Shown: positions 52,690 to 61,793 of the stretch, piece by piece
How positions within the stretch are numbered: position 1 is the stretch's first letter
Layout: every line of letters starts with the position of its first letter
Origin: an uncultured Cytophagales bacterium
Lineage (GTDB): Bacteria; Bacteroidota; Bacteroidia; Cytophagales; Thermoflexibacteraceae
Length of the DNA: 64,000 nt
NCBI GenBank assembly: GCA_938039675.1
Contig: CALHUI010000003.1
Span: forward strand, 186,001-250,000
Direction: 5' to 3'
The notes under the pieces: generated by a model
Seen by the model: the letters and a program-made list of their open reading frames with translations, nothing else
Told to the model about the DNA's origin: nothing
Databases searched by the model: none
Translations under genes and position numbers: made by a program

Positions 52690-52726
52690 AAACCTGACAG
52701 GTCTTGGAGACCCGACAGGTTTTTTT
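52690..52726. repeat. Intergenic palindrome, copy 6, terminator position
   Basis: AAACCTGACAGGTCT and GAGACCCGACAGGTTT pair with two mismatches, and seven T residues follow. It lies between the argD stop and the DUF3109 start, so it fits a plus-strand terminator for argD. Confidence 0.8.
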
Positions 52727-52742
52727 ATCAAAATTAATACCC

Positions 52743-53318
52743 ATGTTTATCGTAGGACAAACCGTATTGAGCGACGACATCGCAGAAAATTTTTTTGTGT
52801 GCCACATTGAAAAATGCAAAGGCGCATGTTGTGTGGAAGGTGATGCCGGTGCTCCGTTGTCCGAAGACGAGTTACCTGTGCTGGAACAGATTTTTGACAG
52901 TGTCAAACCTTTTTTAACTGCGGAAGGTGTTGCGGCCATAGAATCACAAGGTACACACGTGATAGACCAAGACGGAGAACATGCCACTCCGCTAAAACCT
53001 TCGGGGGCGTGTGCCTATGCCGTTACCGATGAAAAAGGCCTGCTCAAATGCGGTATTGAGCAGGCATATTTGGCTGGCAAGACAACCTTTCGCAAGCCGA
53101 TTTCCTGCCATTTGTACCCCATTCGCGTCAGCAAGTTTGGGGAGTATGACGCGTTGAACTACCATCGTTGGCACATTTGCGGCGATGCCTGCACATTAGG
53201 AGAGCATCTCGGCGTACCTTTGTATATTTTTTTGAAAGACGCACTCATTCGCGCCTACGGCGAGGATTGGTATAGGGACTTGGTGCAAGCAATCCAAGAA
53301 CGGAAGCACCAAGAATAG
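52743..53318 (+). CDS. DUF3109 family Fe-S/zinc-type protein
   Basis: A 191-residue cytoplasmic protein starting at 52743 ([36 protein letters not shown]), after the palindrome. The C-x4-C-x3-CC cluster near the start and later cysteines ([35 protein letters not shown]) resemble the YkgJ/DUF3109 family, which is thought to bind a metal or Fe-S cluster. HLYPIR near the middle is conserved. The function is unknown. The 233 bp after it contain two stem-loops. Confidence 0.85.
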   Translation: MFIVGQTVLSDDIAENFFVCHIEKCKGACCVEGDAGAPLSEDELPVLEQIFDSVKPFLTAEGVAAIESQGTHVIDQDGEHATPLKPSGACAYAVTDEKGLLKCGIEQAYLAGKTTFRKPISCHLYPIRVSKFGEYDALNYHRWHICGDACTLGEHLGVPLYIFLKDALIRAYGEDWYRDLVQAIQERKHQE

Positions 53319-53357
53319 GAGGGAAACAGTACACACTCTCTATTTCAGCATACCAAA

Positions 53358-53385
53358 AAAATCCCGATGTGATGAATCGGGGTTT
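53358..53385 (-). terminator. Stem-loop with T-run on the minus strand
   Basis: AAATCCCGAT pairs with ATCGGGGTTT around GTGATGA; the minus strand then has seven T residues. It lies 40 bp past the DUF3109 stop and in the convergent gap with the large ThuA gene, so it could serve as a terminator mainly for the minus strand. Confidence 0.5.
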
Positions 53386-53492
53386 GCTTGTGCACTAATA
53401 AATCATTGACTGTTTTGCATTTGCTTTCAATCTGATTTACTTTTTATGAGTTTTTTGTAAAAAACTTTCTTTATCGGTGCTGCCGTATGAAA

Positions 53493-53527
53493 AACAACGC
53501 TTCCCTGCTTAGCAGGGAGGCGTTGTT
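53493..53527 (-). terminator. Rho-independent terminator for the ThuA/PQQ fusion gene
   Basis: AACAACGC-TCCCTGC and GCAGGGA-GCGTTGTT form long arms with a TTA loop and one mismatch, and the minus strand continues with five T residues. It lies 25 bp beyond the stop codon of the large gene. Confidence 0.75.
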
Positions 53528-53551
53528 GAGTAGCGCAAATTACGGGCTTTC

Positions 53552-56500
53552 TTATTGCTCAAACTGCAGCCATTCCATGGCAATCATGGGTTGCGCTTTT
53601 ACTTCTTTGATGCGGCAAACCAAAAACAGCGAATGAATACCTGCTTGCGGCTGAATGGCAATTTTCGGCATCTGGAAAATAGGCTCGCTCGCAATGTCGG
53701 CTTTGCCTATCAAAGTGCCGTCGGGCGCATCTAATCGGATTTCAATGGTGGCACTTGCACCTTGCGTAGCTGCCCCTAATGTAATGCTTGTAATACCTGT
53801 CAGGTCTATATTTTTGTATTCTGCAAAGGCATTATTGACCAAAATTGCAAAATCCTTTCCGTTGAAATTGACTTTCATCAGTGCCGCAGGTGCATCGGCT
53901 GCCACTGCTTTCAGCATAGGTGAACGTAGTACGATGGTTTGGCTGCCTGTGATAGGCCCCACGCCGTTTGCGCCTTTGTCGGTATAGGCAGCACGTATAA
54001 CGTAAACGCCTTTTTCATTTTTGCCAATGTGCTTATCAGGCATAAACTCGCCTTTCAGCGGCAGCACGTTGTCTTTTTTCTCTTGTGCAAGGCTAAGAAT
54101 ATAGCGCGACATCTCGGCAGCTTGCTCTAAGGAGATTTGCGGATGGGCAGCCATTCCTTTGTCGCCCCAAACACCCGAACCGCCTTTGACAATTTTTTCT
54201 GCCAGATAGTTGGCGGCATTGTTGTCTTTATGGTAGCGTTTGGCTATGTCTATATAGCTGGGGCCTACCGATTTTTGATTCATTGCATGGCAGGCGCGGC
54301 AGTCGCTGTCGTCAATCATGCGCTTGCCTGCCATAAAGCCTGTTACCTCGCTGCTGTTGGTTTGGTGTCCTTTTGCGATAACAGTCAGGTCTTTGCCTTC
54401 GGGCAAGTAGTCCATGCTTACAACAACTTCCTCGGGATTAATGCTGCCGCTTTCCACAGTGCCGTCTTCCTTGTCTTTCACGCTTGCGGTGTAGCTCCGT
54501 TTATCGTTGTCAAAATAAAAGGTTTGATTACCGCTCAGTGTGAGGCTTATCTCTGGCGGCGCATTCCCTGCCCGCACTTCTATTTGCTGCTGTGCGCTGC
54601 CGCCTTTACCGTCAGCAATGCGCAACGTAACTTTGTATATACCGGGTTTGGTGAAGGTATAGCTTGGGTTAGCAGCTGTTGCCTGTGCTTTTTTGGCATC
54701 CGGAGTAAAGAACCATTCGTAGCGCAGTGTATCGCCGTCGTAGTCCACCGTTCCTTTGGTGTCAAACCTTACGGTAAGCGGCACGGCACCCACCACCTTG
54801 TCGGCATTAATTTTGGCAATAGGCTTCCGATTACCGGCGCTGTATTCAATGCGCACCAAGCGTGCATCCTCGTTGCGGCTAAACCAGTTGGTACCGTATT
54901 CCAGCATATACAACGAACCATCAGGGGCAAATTCCATATCCATCGGGTTGTTAAACTTGGTGGAAGGCATAAAGCGCGAGAGGCTTTTCATGTTGCCCTG
55001 TTCGTCAAAAGTAACGGTCATAATCCAGCCGCGCATCCATTCGTAAATGAACAATTTACCATCAAAATAATCAGGGAAACCAATGTCAGACTTGCGGTAG
55101 CGGTTGGCGCGGAATACCTCACCGGCCATTGGGTTGCGTCCACCCGTGCCTACTATTGGAAACTCTTTGGACTCTCCGTAAGGATACCAAATCATTGGCT
55201 TTTGTGCGGGCGGCAATTCTTTCAGCCCGGTGTTGTGTGGTGAAAGATTTATCGGCTTTTCAGGATTGAAGAAGCCAAGCGATTGCTTTGTTGCAAAGTC
55301 GTAGCGCTGATAAGCCTTGTTGTCGGCTACAAAGTGCGGCCAGCCGAAGTTGCCCGGTGCTTTTGCCTGATTGACCTCGCAGTATCCCTTGGGCCCCCGG
55401 TCAGGATTGTCTTCGCCTGCATCGGGGCCTACATCGCCCCAGTAGAGATAGCCCGTTTGCTTGTCCACCGAAATGCGGTAAGGATTGCGGCAACCCATCA
55501 CATAGATTTCGGGGCGTGTATTTGGGGTTCCTTTGGAGAACAGGTTGCCTTCGGGTATGGTATAAGAGCCGTCGGGCTGCGGCTTGATTCTCAGGATTTT
55601 ACCGCGCAGGTCGTTGGTGTTGGCAGATGATTTCTGTGCATCCCACGGCGCGCGGTCGGGGCGTTCGTCAATGGGTGAGTAACCGTCGGAGGCAAAGGGG
55701 TTGGTGTTATCGCCTGTGGAAAGGAATAGGTTGCCCTGCCCGTCAAAGGCAATGGAGCCGCCTGTGTGGCAACATTCCTGCCGCTGTACAGGTACGCTGA
55801 GGATTTTCACTTCTGTACTGCGGTCAATACTGTCGCCTTTCATGGTAAAGCGCGAAAGTTGATTCACCGACTCAACGGGGTGCGAGTAATAAAGATAAAC
55901 CCATTGATTTTGTGTAAAATTCGGGTCGGCAGCAAGCCCCATCATGCCGTCTTCGTGAGTGGTGTTTACTTTAAACCGATTGACTTCTTTTACCTTGTTT
56001 TCATCCGGCCGATAGATTTTGACAGCACCTTTACGTTCAATGAACAGCACGCGACCATCGGGGAGCACGGCCAGTTCGGTAGGTTCGTCCAAATAATTTT
56101 CCAGAATAACCTTAGTAAATCGGTTTTCTTCGGGTACGCGTTTGCTTTTGGCCTTTCGGTAGTCCAAAGGCACGGCATTCCCGATGACATATTTTAGACC
56201 TCCGGCAATGTGGCGCAGGAAGTCCAGCTCTGAAAAACTCTCTTCCGTATGCCCGCCGGCGGTGTACCACGCTCTGCCGCCGTCAAATTCGTGATACCAA
56301 GCAATGGCATGTTGGTTGTTCATGTTGGAACCGATATAGGATTTTTCATTGATGCGCATCAACACCTTTACGCCCGGATACATGTTGCGGTAGTCGTACC
56401 ACTCGTCGGTGCGTTCCAGCGTATCGGCCAGGTGCTCGGTGGAAGGGTGTTTCTTATCTATCACAAAAATCTGCCCGCGCTGCACGTTGGAGGGCGTAGA

Positions 56501-56923
56501 AGGGTGGCCGTTGAAGTAGCCGCCGACCAATTGCCCGTACCAAGGCCAGTCGTATTCTGTATCGGCTGCGGCGTGAATGCCGACATAGCCGCCACCTGCT
56601 TGTATATACCGCTCAAAATCAGCCTGTTGTACATCGTCCAGCACGTCGCCTGTGGTGCTGAGGAAAACGACCGCCGCGTACTTTTTCAAATTGTCTTCGT
56701 TGAAATTGGCAGCGTTTTCGGTCGTATCCATCAGATAGCCGTTTTGTTCGGCTATTTTTTTCAGTGCTGCAATGCCGTTGGGAATGGAAGAGTGGCGGAA
56801 TCCTTTGGTTTTGGAAAATACCAAAATTCGGATGGGGTCTTTGAATCGCATAAAGCAACTGTCTGCTACCCAAACAAGGGCGAACAGCACGGTTGCTGCA
56901 AGTAATTCTGTTTTCATTTTCAT
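53552..56923 (-). CDS. ThuA - PQQ-type sugar dehydrogenase - PKD - cytochrome c fusion protein
   Basis: A 1123-residue exported protein (signal about 1-22). Domains in order: ThuA-like (about 30-245, RILVFSKTKGFRHSSIPNGI, GGGYVGIHAAADTEYDWPWYG); a PQQ-type glucose/sorbosone dehydrogenase beta-propeller (about 265-690, ILENYLDEPTELAVLPDGRVLFIER, MMGLAADPNF, GNLFLSTGDNTNPF); a PKD domain (about 700-790); a c-type cytochrome with CRACH near residue 878; and a C-terminal carbohydrate-binding-like sandwich (about 980-1123). It is probably a periplasmic or surface sugar-acid oxidising enzyme that hands electrons to its own haem. A ThuA domain fused to such an enzyme recurs in Bacteroidota and Planctomycetes. 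Confidence 0.9.
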   Translation of the reverse strand: MKMKTELLAATVLFALVWVADSCFMRFKDPIRILVFSKTKGFRHSSIPNGIAALKKIAEQNGYLMDTTENAANFNEDNLKKYAAVVFLSTTGDVLDDVQQADFERYIQAGGGYVGIHAAADTEYDWPWYGQLVGGYFNGHPSTPSNVQRGQIFVIDKKHPSTEHLADTLERTDEWYDYRNMYPGVKVLMRINEKSYIGSNMNNQHAIAWYHEFDGGRAWYTAGGHTEESFSELDFLRHIAGGLKYVIGNAVPLDYRKAKSKRVPEENRFTKVILENYLDEPTELAVLPDGRVLFIERKGAVKIYRPDENKVKEVNRFKVNTTHEDGMMGLAADPNFTQNQWVYLYYSHPVESVNQLSRFTMKGDSIDRSTEVKILSVPVQRQECCHTGGSIAFDGQGNLFLSTGDNTNPFASDGYSPIDERPDRAPWDAQKSSANTNDLRGKILRIKPQPDGSYTIPEGNLFSKGTPNTRPEIYVMGCRNPYRISVDKQTGYLYWGDVGPDAGEDNPDRGPKGYCEVNQAKAPGNFGWPHFVADNKAYQRYDFATKQSLGFFNPEKPINLSPHNTGLKELPPAQKPMIWYPYGESKEFPIVGTGGRNPMAGEVFRANRYRKSDIGFPDYFDGKLFIYEWMRGWIMTVTFDEQGNMKSLSRFMPSTKFNNPMDMEFAPDGSLYMLEYGTNWFSRNEDARLVRIEYSAGNRKPIAKINADKVVGAVPLTVRFDTKGTVDYDGDTLRYEWFFTPDAKKAQATAANPSYTFTKPGIYKVTLRIADGKGGSAQQQIEVRAGNAPPEISLTLSGNQTFYFDNDKRSYTASVKDKEDGTVESGSINPEEVVVSMDYLPEGKDLTVIAKGHQTNSSEVTGFMAGKRMIDDSDCRACHAMNQKSVGPSYIDIAKRYHKDNNAANYLAEKIVKGGSGVWGDKGMAAHPQISLEQAAEMSRYILSLAQEKKDNVLPLKGEFMPDKHIGKNEKGVYVIRAAYTDKGANGVGPITGSQTIVLRSPMLKAVAADAPAALMKVNFNGKDFAILVNNAFAEYKNIDLTGITSITLGAATQGASATIEIRLDAPDGTLIGKADIASEPIFQMPKIAIQPQAGIHSLFLVCRIKEVKAQPMIAMEWLQFEQ

Positions 56924-56976
56924 GGAGGAGAAGCGGGATGGATGTTTTATTAAAGTTCGGAAAAATCCGTTACAAA

Positions 56977-57012
56977 AAAATCCTGAGGCATATAAAATGT
57001 GCTCAGGATTTT
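56977..57012 (-). terminator. Terminator of the argH transcription unit
   Basis: AAAATCCTGAG (56977-56987) pairs with CTCAGGATTTT (57002-57012), and the minus strand then reads a run of T residues. It lies 22 bp past the stop codon of the small gene behind argH. Confidence 0.8.
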
Positions 57013-57033
57013 GATAAGCCTTTACTTGACAAC

Positions 57034-57333
57034 CTACGCAAAAATTTCCTCTTCAATTGCTTCCTCATGCTTCACCGCAATAGGGTCTGTAAGAAGTGCG
57101 AAGCGATTGGCGGTAAATGCAGGCTCAACCATGCCTTTTACCATGTCGATGTAAATGGGTGGATTGTGTATTTCTTCAAGCAAAATGCGGTAGCCCATGC
57201 CCTCAATGTACTGTTTTTGGCGCACGGTATAAACCTCGTCGCGCTTGGGCAGTTGTTTAAAAACGTCAAAAATGTTGGGATACATGGAAAAATCCGCGTT
57301 GATGCAAACGACTTTATCTCCGGGTTTAAACAT
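57034..57333 (-). CDS. Conserved small hypothetical protein
   Basis: A 99-residue soluble protein (MFKPGDKVVCINADFSMYPNIFDVF). It starts with a KPGDKVVCI strand like a small beta barrel (KOW/SH3-type look), has YTVRQKQYIEGMGYRILLEEI in the middle and an acidic tail (EEAIEEEIFA). It follows argH by 11 bp and ends at a strong terminator, so the two are co-transcribed. No family is recognised. Confidence 0.7.
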   Translation of the reverse strand: MFKPGDKVVCINADFSMYPNIFDVFKQLPKRDEVYTVRQKQYIEGMGYRILLEEIHNPPIYIDMVKGMVEPAFTANRFALLTDPIAVKHEEAIEEEIFA

Positions 57334-57344
57334 AGGTGATTAAA

Positions 57345-58673
57345 TTAATTGACTAACTCAAACATTCGTTGCGCTTTATCAAACCGAAAATCGCTGATAA
57401 TAGTTTCAATTTTGCGTCTGATTTCGCTGTTGCACAGGTTGCCAATGCTTCCCTCATGCGTATGTGATAACGTTGTTTCAGGGTGAAAATTGCCTTCTTC
57501 TATGATAAGTCCAATTTTTTTGTAAGCATCGCGGAAACTCATGCCTGCCAGTACTTCCTTATTAACCGCTTCTACGCTGAACAAGTATTTGTACTTTTCC
57601 TCGCTGATAATGGTTTCACGCACAATAATGCGCTCCAGCATGTAAGAGGCAAGGTCGATGCAATCGTTCAGTTCTGCAAAAGCAGGTAACAGGTTTTCCT
57701 TGATTAATTGCAAATCGCGATGATAGCCGGAAGGTAAATTAGCCAATATCATGCCTATTTCGGCTGGCAGCATTTGCAGGCGGTTGCACTTGGCGCGAAT
57801 CAACTCAAACACATCAGGGTTTTTCTTGTGCGGCATAATGCTCGAGCCGGTTGTCAGTTCGCGCGGGAAGGTCAGGAAATCCATGTTTTGGCACATGTAC
57901 AGGCAGACATCGGCTGCCAGTTTGCCTAAGGTAGCTGCTACGCTGCCCATGGCTACCGCCGTGATGCGCTCGGTTTTGCCGCGTGTCATTTGTGCATATA
58001 CGCTGTTGTAATTCAGGTCGGCAAAGCCCAGCAACTCGGTTGTCATACGTCTGTTCAGCGGAAAGGAAGAACCGTAGCCTGCCGCAGACCCCAGCGGATT
58101 TTGGTCGGCGGTGCGGTAGGCAGCCTGTACGGCCAGCAAATCATCGGCAAGGCTCTCGGCATAGGCCGCAAACCAAAGCCCGAAACTGGACGGCATGGCC
58201 AGTTGAAAATGTGTATAACCGGGCAACAAAACGTGTTTATAAGTTTCACTTTGCCTGATGAGCAAGTCGGCAAAAGAGGCAATATTTTCAACCAATTTCT
58301 GCAACTCGGCGCGAATGAACAACTTGATATCGGTTAGTACTTGGTCGTTGCGCGAGCGGCCGCTATGGATTTTTTTGCCTACTTCGCCCAGCCTTTCGGT
58401 GAGCAGTAACTCTACCTGTGAGTGGACATCTTCCACGCCTTCTCTGATAACAAACTGCCCACTCTCAATTTCGCAGTAAATTTCTTTTAATCCTTGTTGC
58501 AGTTGTTGCAGTTCTGCCGCAGTCAGCAAACCCACACTTTCCAGCATCTGAATGTGTGCCAACGACCCGAGAACATCGTAGCGGGCAAGGAGTAAATCGG
58601 TTTCACGGTCGCGCCCTGTGGTAAATTGCTCTATTTTTTCGTGTATATCAAAGTTCTTCTGCCAGAGCTTCAT
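57345..58673 (-). CDS. argH: Argininosuccinate lyase
   Basis: A 442-residue enzyme of the fumarase/aspartase superfamily, splitting argininosuccinate into arginine and fumarate. The superfamily signature is present as TTGSSIMPHKKNPDVFELIRAK, with the substrate-binding HSGRSRNDQVLTDIKLF and GYTHFQLAMPSSFGLW blocks. Length is typical, slightly short of 460. It is transcribed with a small hypothetical gene downstream, and the rest of the arginine pathway, except an argD-like gene at 51.5 kb, is elsewhere. No clear promoter was found in the 98-bp gap to the divergent gene. Confidence 0.96.
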   Translation of the reverse strand: MKLWQKNFDIHEKIEQFTTGRDRETDLLLARYDVLGSLAHIQMLESVGLLTAAELQQLQQGLKEIYCEIESGQFVIREGVEDVHSQVELLLTERLGEVGKKIHSGRSRNDQVLTDIKLFIRAELQKLVENIASFADLLIRQSETYKHVLLPGYTHFQLAMPSSFGLWFAAYAESLADDLLAVQAAYRTADQNPLGSAAGYGSSFPLNRRMTTELLGFADLNYNSVYAQMTRGKTERITAVAMGSVAATLGKLAADVCLYMCQNMDFLTFPRELTTGSSIMPHKKNPDVFELIRAKCNRLQMLPAEIGMILANLPSGYHRDLQLIKENLLPAFAELNDCIDLASYMLERIIVRETIISEEKYKYLFSVEAVNKEVLAGMSFRDAYKKIGLIIEEGNFHPETTLSHTHEGSIGNLCNSEIRRKIETIISDFRFDKAQRMFELVN

Positions 58674-58771
58674 GGGGTGTTTTTTATTGTTTCAAACCAA
58701 ATTTGTATAACAAAGATGAGAAACTTTGCGTCAATTATCTGTAAATTTCCGACACAAACCAATCATATACT

Positions 58772-59296
58772 GTGAATAACACTGCTATCCGCTATGGGCT
58801 AATTTTGGCTGTCATCGGCATGGTTTCGCAATTGACCATCTACATAATTAATATTGAATTAATGGCAAGCATGAGCGCCAGCCTGATTATGCTGGTTATC
58901 AGCATTGCTCTTATGGTTTATTTTGCGCGGCTATTGCGACAAAGTCGCGGCGGCTTTGCCACTTTCGGAGAGATGTTTGGCGATATTTTTACCATGCTGA
59001 TGATTAATGCACTTGTAGGTGCAATTTTTAACTATATCCTCTTCAATCTCATTGACCCCGAATTGGCGACAACAATTAAGAACCTGACCATCAAAAACAG
59101 TGAAGCCATGTTTGTCAAATTAGGCATGAGTGCCGAACAAATAGATTTGGCACTGGCCGAAATTGAAAAGCAGGATATGAGTATGACTATCGGCAAATCT
59201 GTACAGCAGTTAGCTGTTTCCAGCATCATATATGCTATCATCAGCGCTATTTTGGCAGCTATTTTGAGGAAAAACAAGCCTGAAGAAGTTTTCTAA
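58772..59296 (+). CDS. DUF4199 family membrane protein
   Basis: A 174-residue protein with four hydrophobic helices (about 8-28, 34-52, 70-92 and 145-168) and the DUF4199 pattern ALMVYFARLLRQSRGGFATFGEMFGDIFTMLMINALVG. The segment between helices 3 and 4 is amphipathic and charged. Inner-membrane location is expected; the role is unknown. Its stop overlaps the next start (TAATG), so the two are coupled. It is divergent from argH. Confidence 0.85.
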   Translation: MNNTAIRYGLILAVIGMVSQLTIYIINIELMASMSASLIMLVISIALMVYFARLLRQSRGGFATFGEMFGDIFTMLMINALVGAIFNYILFNLIDPELATTIKNLTIKNSEAMFVKLGMSAEQIDLALAEIEKQDMSMTIGKSVQQLAVSSIIYAIISAILAAILRKNKPEEVF

Positions 59297-59886
59297 TGCA
59301 CTATACCAAGTATCTTTTACTATTCCTGATTGTGTTCTTTGCCATTCGTTTGTGGTGGCAAAAAGCCGTTGAGCAACGCGAAACCGAGTGGCTCAACGCA
59401 AATACCGGCTTTGAACAGTACCAGCCTCAAACTATCAATAGCTACAAATACATCGTTAAAGAACCCGACGCACTCAAAAAGCTCGGTAACCCGGGCGATA
59501 CGCTTTGGCACAAAGAAAAATCGGCTGCCTTATGGAATTTGCTGCGCAATGTAACCTACAAAGCAACCAATATTTTTTATGAAGCCCACTTTTCTGACGA
59601 ATTGCAGGCTTTAGAAGGCCAAGAAGTAAGCCTCAAAGGATTCATTATTCCACTGGAAGAAAGCCTCGAAAGCACACATTTTGTTCTTTCTTATTTCCCT
59701 TATGCTTCCTGTTTTTTCTGTGGCGGCAGCGGCCCCGAAAGTGTGGTTGAAGTACATGCACAAAAGCCCGTTGCTTTTACAGATAAGCCCGTAGTTATCA
59801 GGGGAATACTGCGTTTGAACAGTGATGACCCCGAACAACTGTTTTTTGCCTTGGATGATGCAGTGTTAGAAAAATCCGCCAACTGA
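59296..59886 (+). CDS. Membrane-anchored protein with a DUF3299-like domain
   Basis: A 196-residue protein with an N-terminal hydrophobic anchor (LLLFLIVFFAIRLWW) and a beta-rich domain from about residue 100. The middle reads LEGQEVSLKGFIIPLEES, HFVLSYFPYASCFFCGGSGPES, which resembles DUF3299 domains in which a G-x-V-x-x-x-G-F-V/I-V/I-P-L motif precedes a cysteine. The CFFCGG pair suggests metal or redox chemistry. It is coupled to the DUF4199 gene. The 288 bp after it, up to the next gene, show nothing I can support. Confidence 0.5.
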   Translation: MHYTKYLLLFLIVFFAIRLWWQKAVEQRETEWLNANTGFEQYQPQTINSYKYIVKEPDALKKLGNPGDTLWHKEKSAALWNLLRNVTYKATNIFYEAHFSDELQALEGQEVSLKGFIIPLEESLESTHFVLSYFPYASCFFCGGSGPESVVEVHAQKPVAFTDKPVVIRGILRLNSDDPEQLFFALDDAVLEKSAN

Positions 59887-60174
59887 TTGGTGCAGGTAAG
59901 CAATCAAAACAAACGGCATTTTGTTGGCATTCGGTTTTGTGATTTCGGATTTTTTTACAACCGTCTGAATCGATGTCTATTCGTTTTAATGCCCAAATTG
60001 CTTACTTTACCCTGTGCTGCCGAATTGGCAAGTTGCAGCCAAAAGATTATTACAGCATACGGTTTCGGGTTTACTTTCTATACAGTAACTATTTCCAATC
60101 CTTAAAATACTTATTACTACTTTTTGATATTCCATCATCTTTTCTGTATCATTAAAGATGAAAATCACGCATCT

Positions 60175-61737
60175 ATGCAGCGTATTTTTAGTTTAATGAC
60201 CCTTACAGACTATCGGATGCAATCGCGTCAGACATTGTTATTTGCCGTTGCTGTGGTGAATTTAATACTTTGGGTAATGCTTGCCGTAGAATTGGTATTC
60301 GATTTACAGTCTCTCCATGCCCCTATCCTTTGGGTAGGCATGGCAGCGGCAGCACTAATTGCCCTGTTCGCTCGCTATAAGGATAACCATCTGATTGTCA
60401 GCAACGGGTTGGTTATATTGATTTATGGCATTGCAGAAGCCCACCTCATAACCAATCCTAAAATTTTTACTACAATCGTCTATTGGCTTCCCTTTGTTCC
60501 GCTGCTTGCATTGGTAACACGAGGGCTTCAATCTGCCCGCTGGTGGGTTGTCATTGTCCTGTTTACACATTTTTTTAACAGCTGGTATTTATACCAAACC
60601 CATGGCAAGTCGTATGACTTACAGGTCAGCACCTCTTCTTATGTTATATCGGGTGTCATCTTTTTTCTGGTCTTTCTGAGCGGCTGTCTTTTGCTGTATA
60701 AACTGCTTGGCGATGCCTACATTGCTGCCGAGCGAAAAAATCAGGAGTTGAAAACACTCAAAAATGAAATTGCAGACAGCAAAAAACAATTGGAATATTA
60801 TCAGTCGCAGCTAATATCCCTCACTCGTAATCCCTCTTTATTAGATTGGGATACAAACGTATTTTATGCGCATATTTGCCCAATTGCCAGTCATGCCCTT
60901 GGGGTAAGTCGGGTCAGCATTTGGCATATGGAAGACAATTATCAAAAGTTAGTATGTCAATATCTGCTGCATTGTGGCGAGGAAAAAAACTGTGAGCTGG
61001 CCATTTTGCTGCGGCAAGATGCCGAACCTTATTTTGATGCGTTGCTGAAAATGTCCTATATAGCCGCTGCTGATGCGCAAACAAACGAAGCTACTGCTTG
61101 TTTTACCGAATTCTACCTCAAGCCTTTGGATATTTATTCCATGCTGGACTGTCCTATATTGGCAGAAGGAAAGCCGATAGGTGTTATTTGCTGTGAACAA
61201 CAAAAAAGCTGCAAAGAGTGGCAAACACAAGATACATTGTTTCTTCAATCCTTAGCTGATTTAATTGCACTGCATCATAAAAACAGGCAAATTAAGCATT
61301 TATTGCAGGAAATCCGTCATCAGAATTTGGAACTTGTTTCCAAATCCAACGAAGTAGAAACCATGAATGAAGAGCTAAACGCCCTTAACGAGGAACTCCA
61401 AACCATCAACGAAACACTGGAACAACGCGTAGAAGAACGCACGCATCAGTTAGAGATTCAAAACCAACAACTGCGCGAATATGCTTTTATCAACTCGCAT
61501 GTTTTACGTGCACCCTTGGCGCGTATCAGAGGCCTGTTATATCTGATGACACACGACCCTAACGCCACCAACGACCGGGAACTCATCCGCATACTGATTG
61601 CAGAAGCTAATCAGTTAGATGCCATTACCACCAAAATCAGCGACATTTTATACGACGGCAGCAACCTTACGCGCGAAGACATGTTGTGCATGTTAGCCAA
61701 CAAAGAATCTGCCTCTGAGGATATTGAAATAGAATAA
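60175..61737 (+). CDS. Membrane sensor with GAF and HisKA-like helices but no ATPase domain
   Basis: A 520-residue protein (start set at 60175, MQRIFSLMTLTDYR; 60124 is an alternative). Six hydrophobic helices occupy about 20-195, then a coiled coil, a GAF-like domain (about 235-380, SHALGVSRVSIWHM and LDCPILAEGKPIGVICCEQQ), a second coiled coil and a HisKA-like helix with a histidine at about residue 442 in SHVLRAPLARIRGLLYL. The chain ends about 80 residues later; no N, G1, F or G2 box of a HATPase domain is present. It may therefore be a sensor that needs a partner kinase. A strong terminator follows directly. Confidence 0.75.
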   Translation: MQRIFSLMTLTDYRMQSRQTLLFAVAVVNLILWVMLAVELVFDLQSLHAPILWVGMAAAALIALFARYKDNHLIVSNGLVILIYGIAEAHLITNPKIFTTIVYWLPFVPLLALVTRGLQSARWWVVIVLFTHFFNSWYLYQTHGKSYDLQVSTSSYVISGVIFFLVFLSGCLLLYKLLGDAYIAAERKNQELKTLKNEIADSKKQLEYYQSQLISLTRNPSLLDWDTNVFYAHICPIASHALGVSRVSIWHMEDNYQKLVCQYLLHCGEEKNCELAILLRQDAEPYFDALLKMSYIAAADAQTNEATACFTEFYLKPLDIYSMLDCPILAEGKPIGVICCEQQKSCKEWQTQDTLFLQSLADLIALHHKNRQIKHLLQEIRHQNLELVSKSNEVETMNEELNALNEELQTINETLEQRVEERTHQLEIQNQQLREYAFINSHVLRAPLARIRGLLYLMTHDPNATNDRELIRILIAEANQLDAITTKISDILYDGSNLTREDMLCMLANKESASEDIEIE

Positions 61738-61740
61738 AAA

Positions 61741-61771
61741 AACGGGTTGCCGTTTTTTATGGCAACCCGTT
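61741..61771. terminator. Bidirectional terminator between the sensor gene and rpsJ
   Basis: AACGGGTTGCC (61741-61751) pairs with GGCAACCCGTT (61761-61771) around GTTTTTTAT. Runs of A on the left (T on the minus strand) and TTTTT shortly after the right arm make it usable in both directions, best for rpsJ. Confidence 0.85.
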
Positions 61772-61793
61772 CAGTTTTTCGGGATTCTCAAAA

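Noticed and set aside
59887-60174. Short open frames between the DUF3299-like gene and the sensor gene
   Set aside because: They are 60-72 codons at most, overlap each other in different frames, and have no signal, family or start context.
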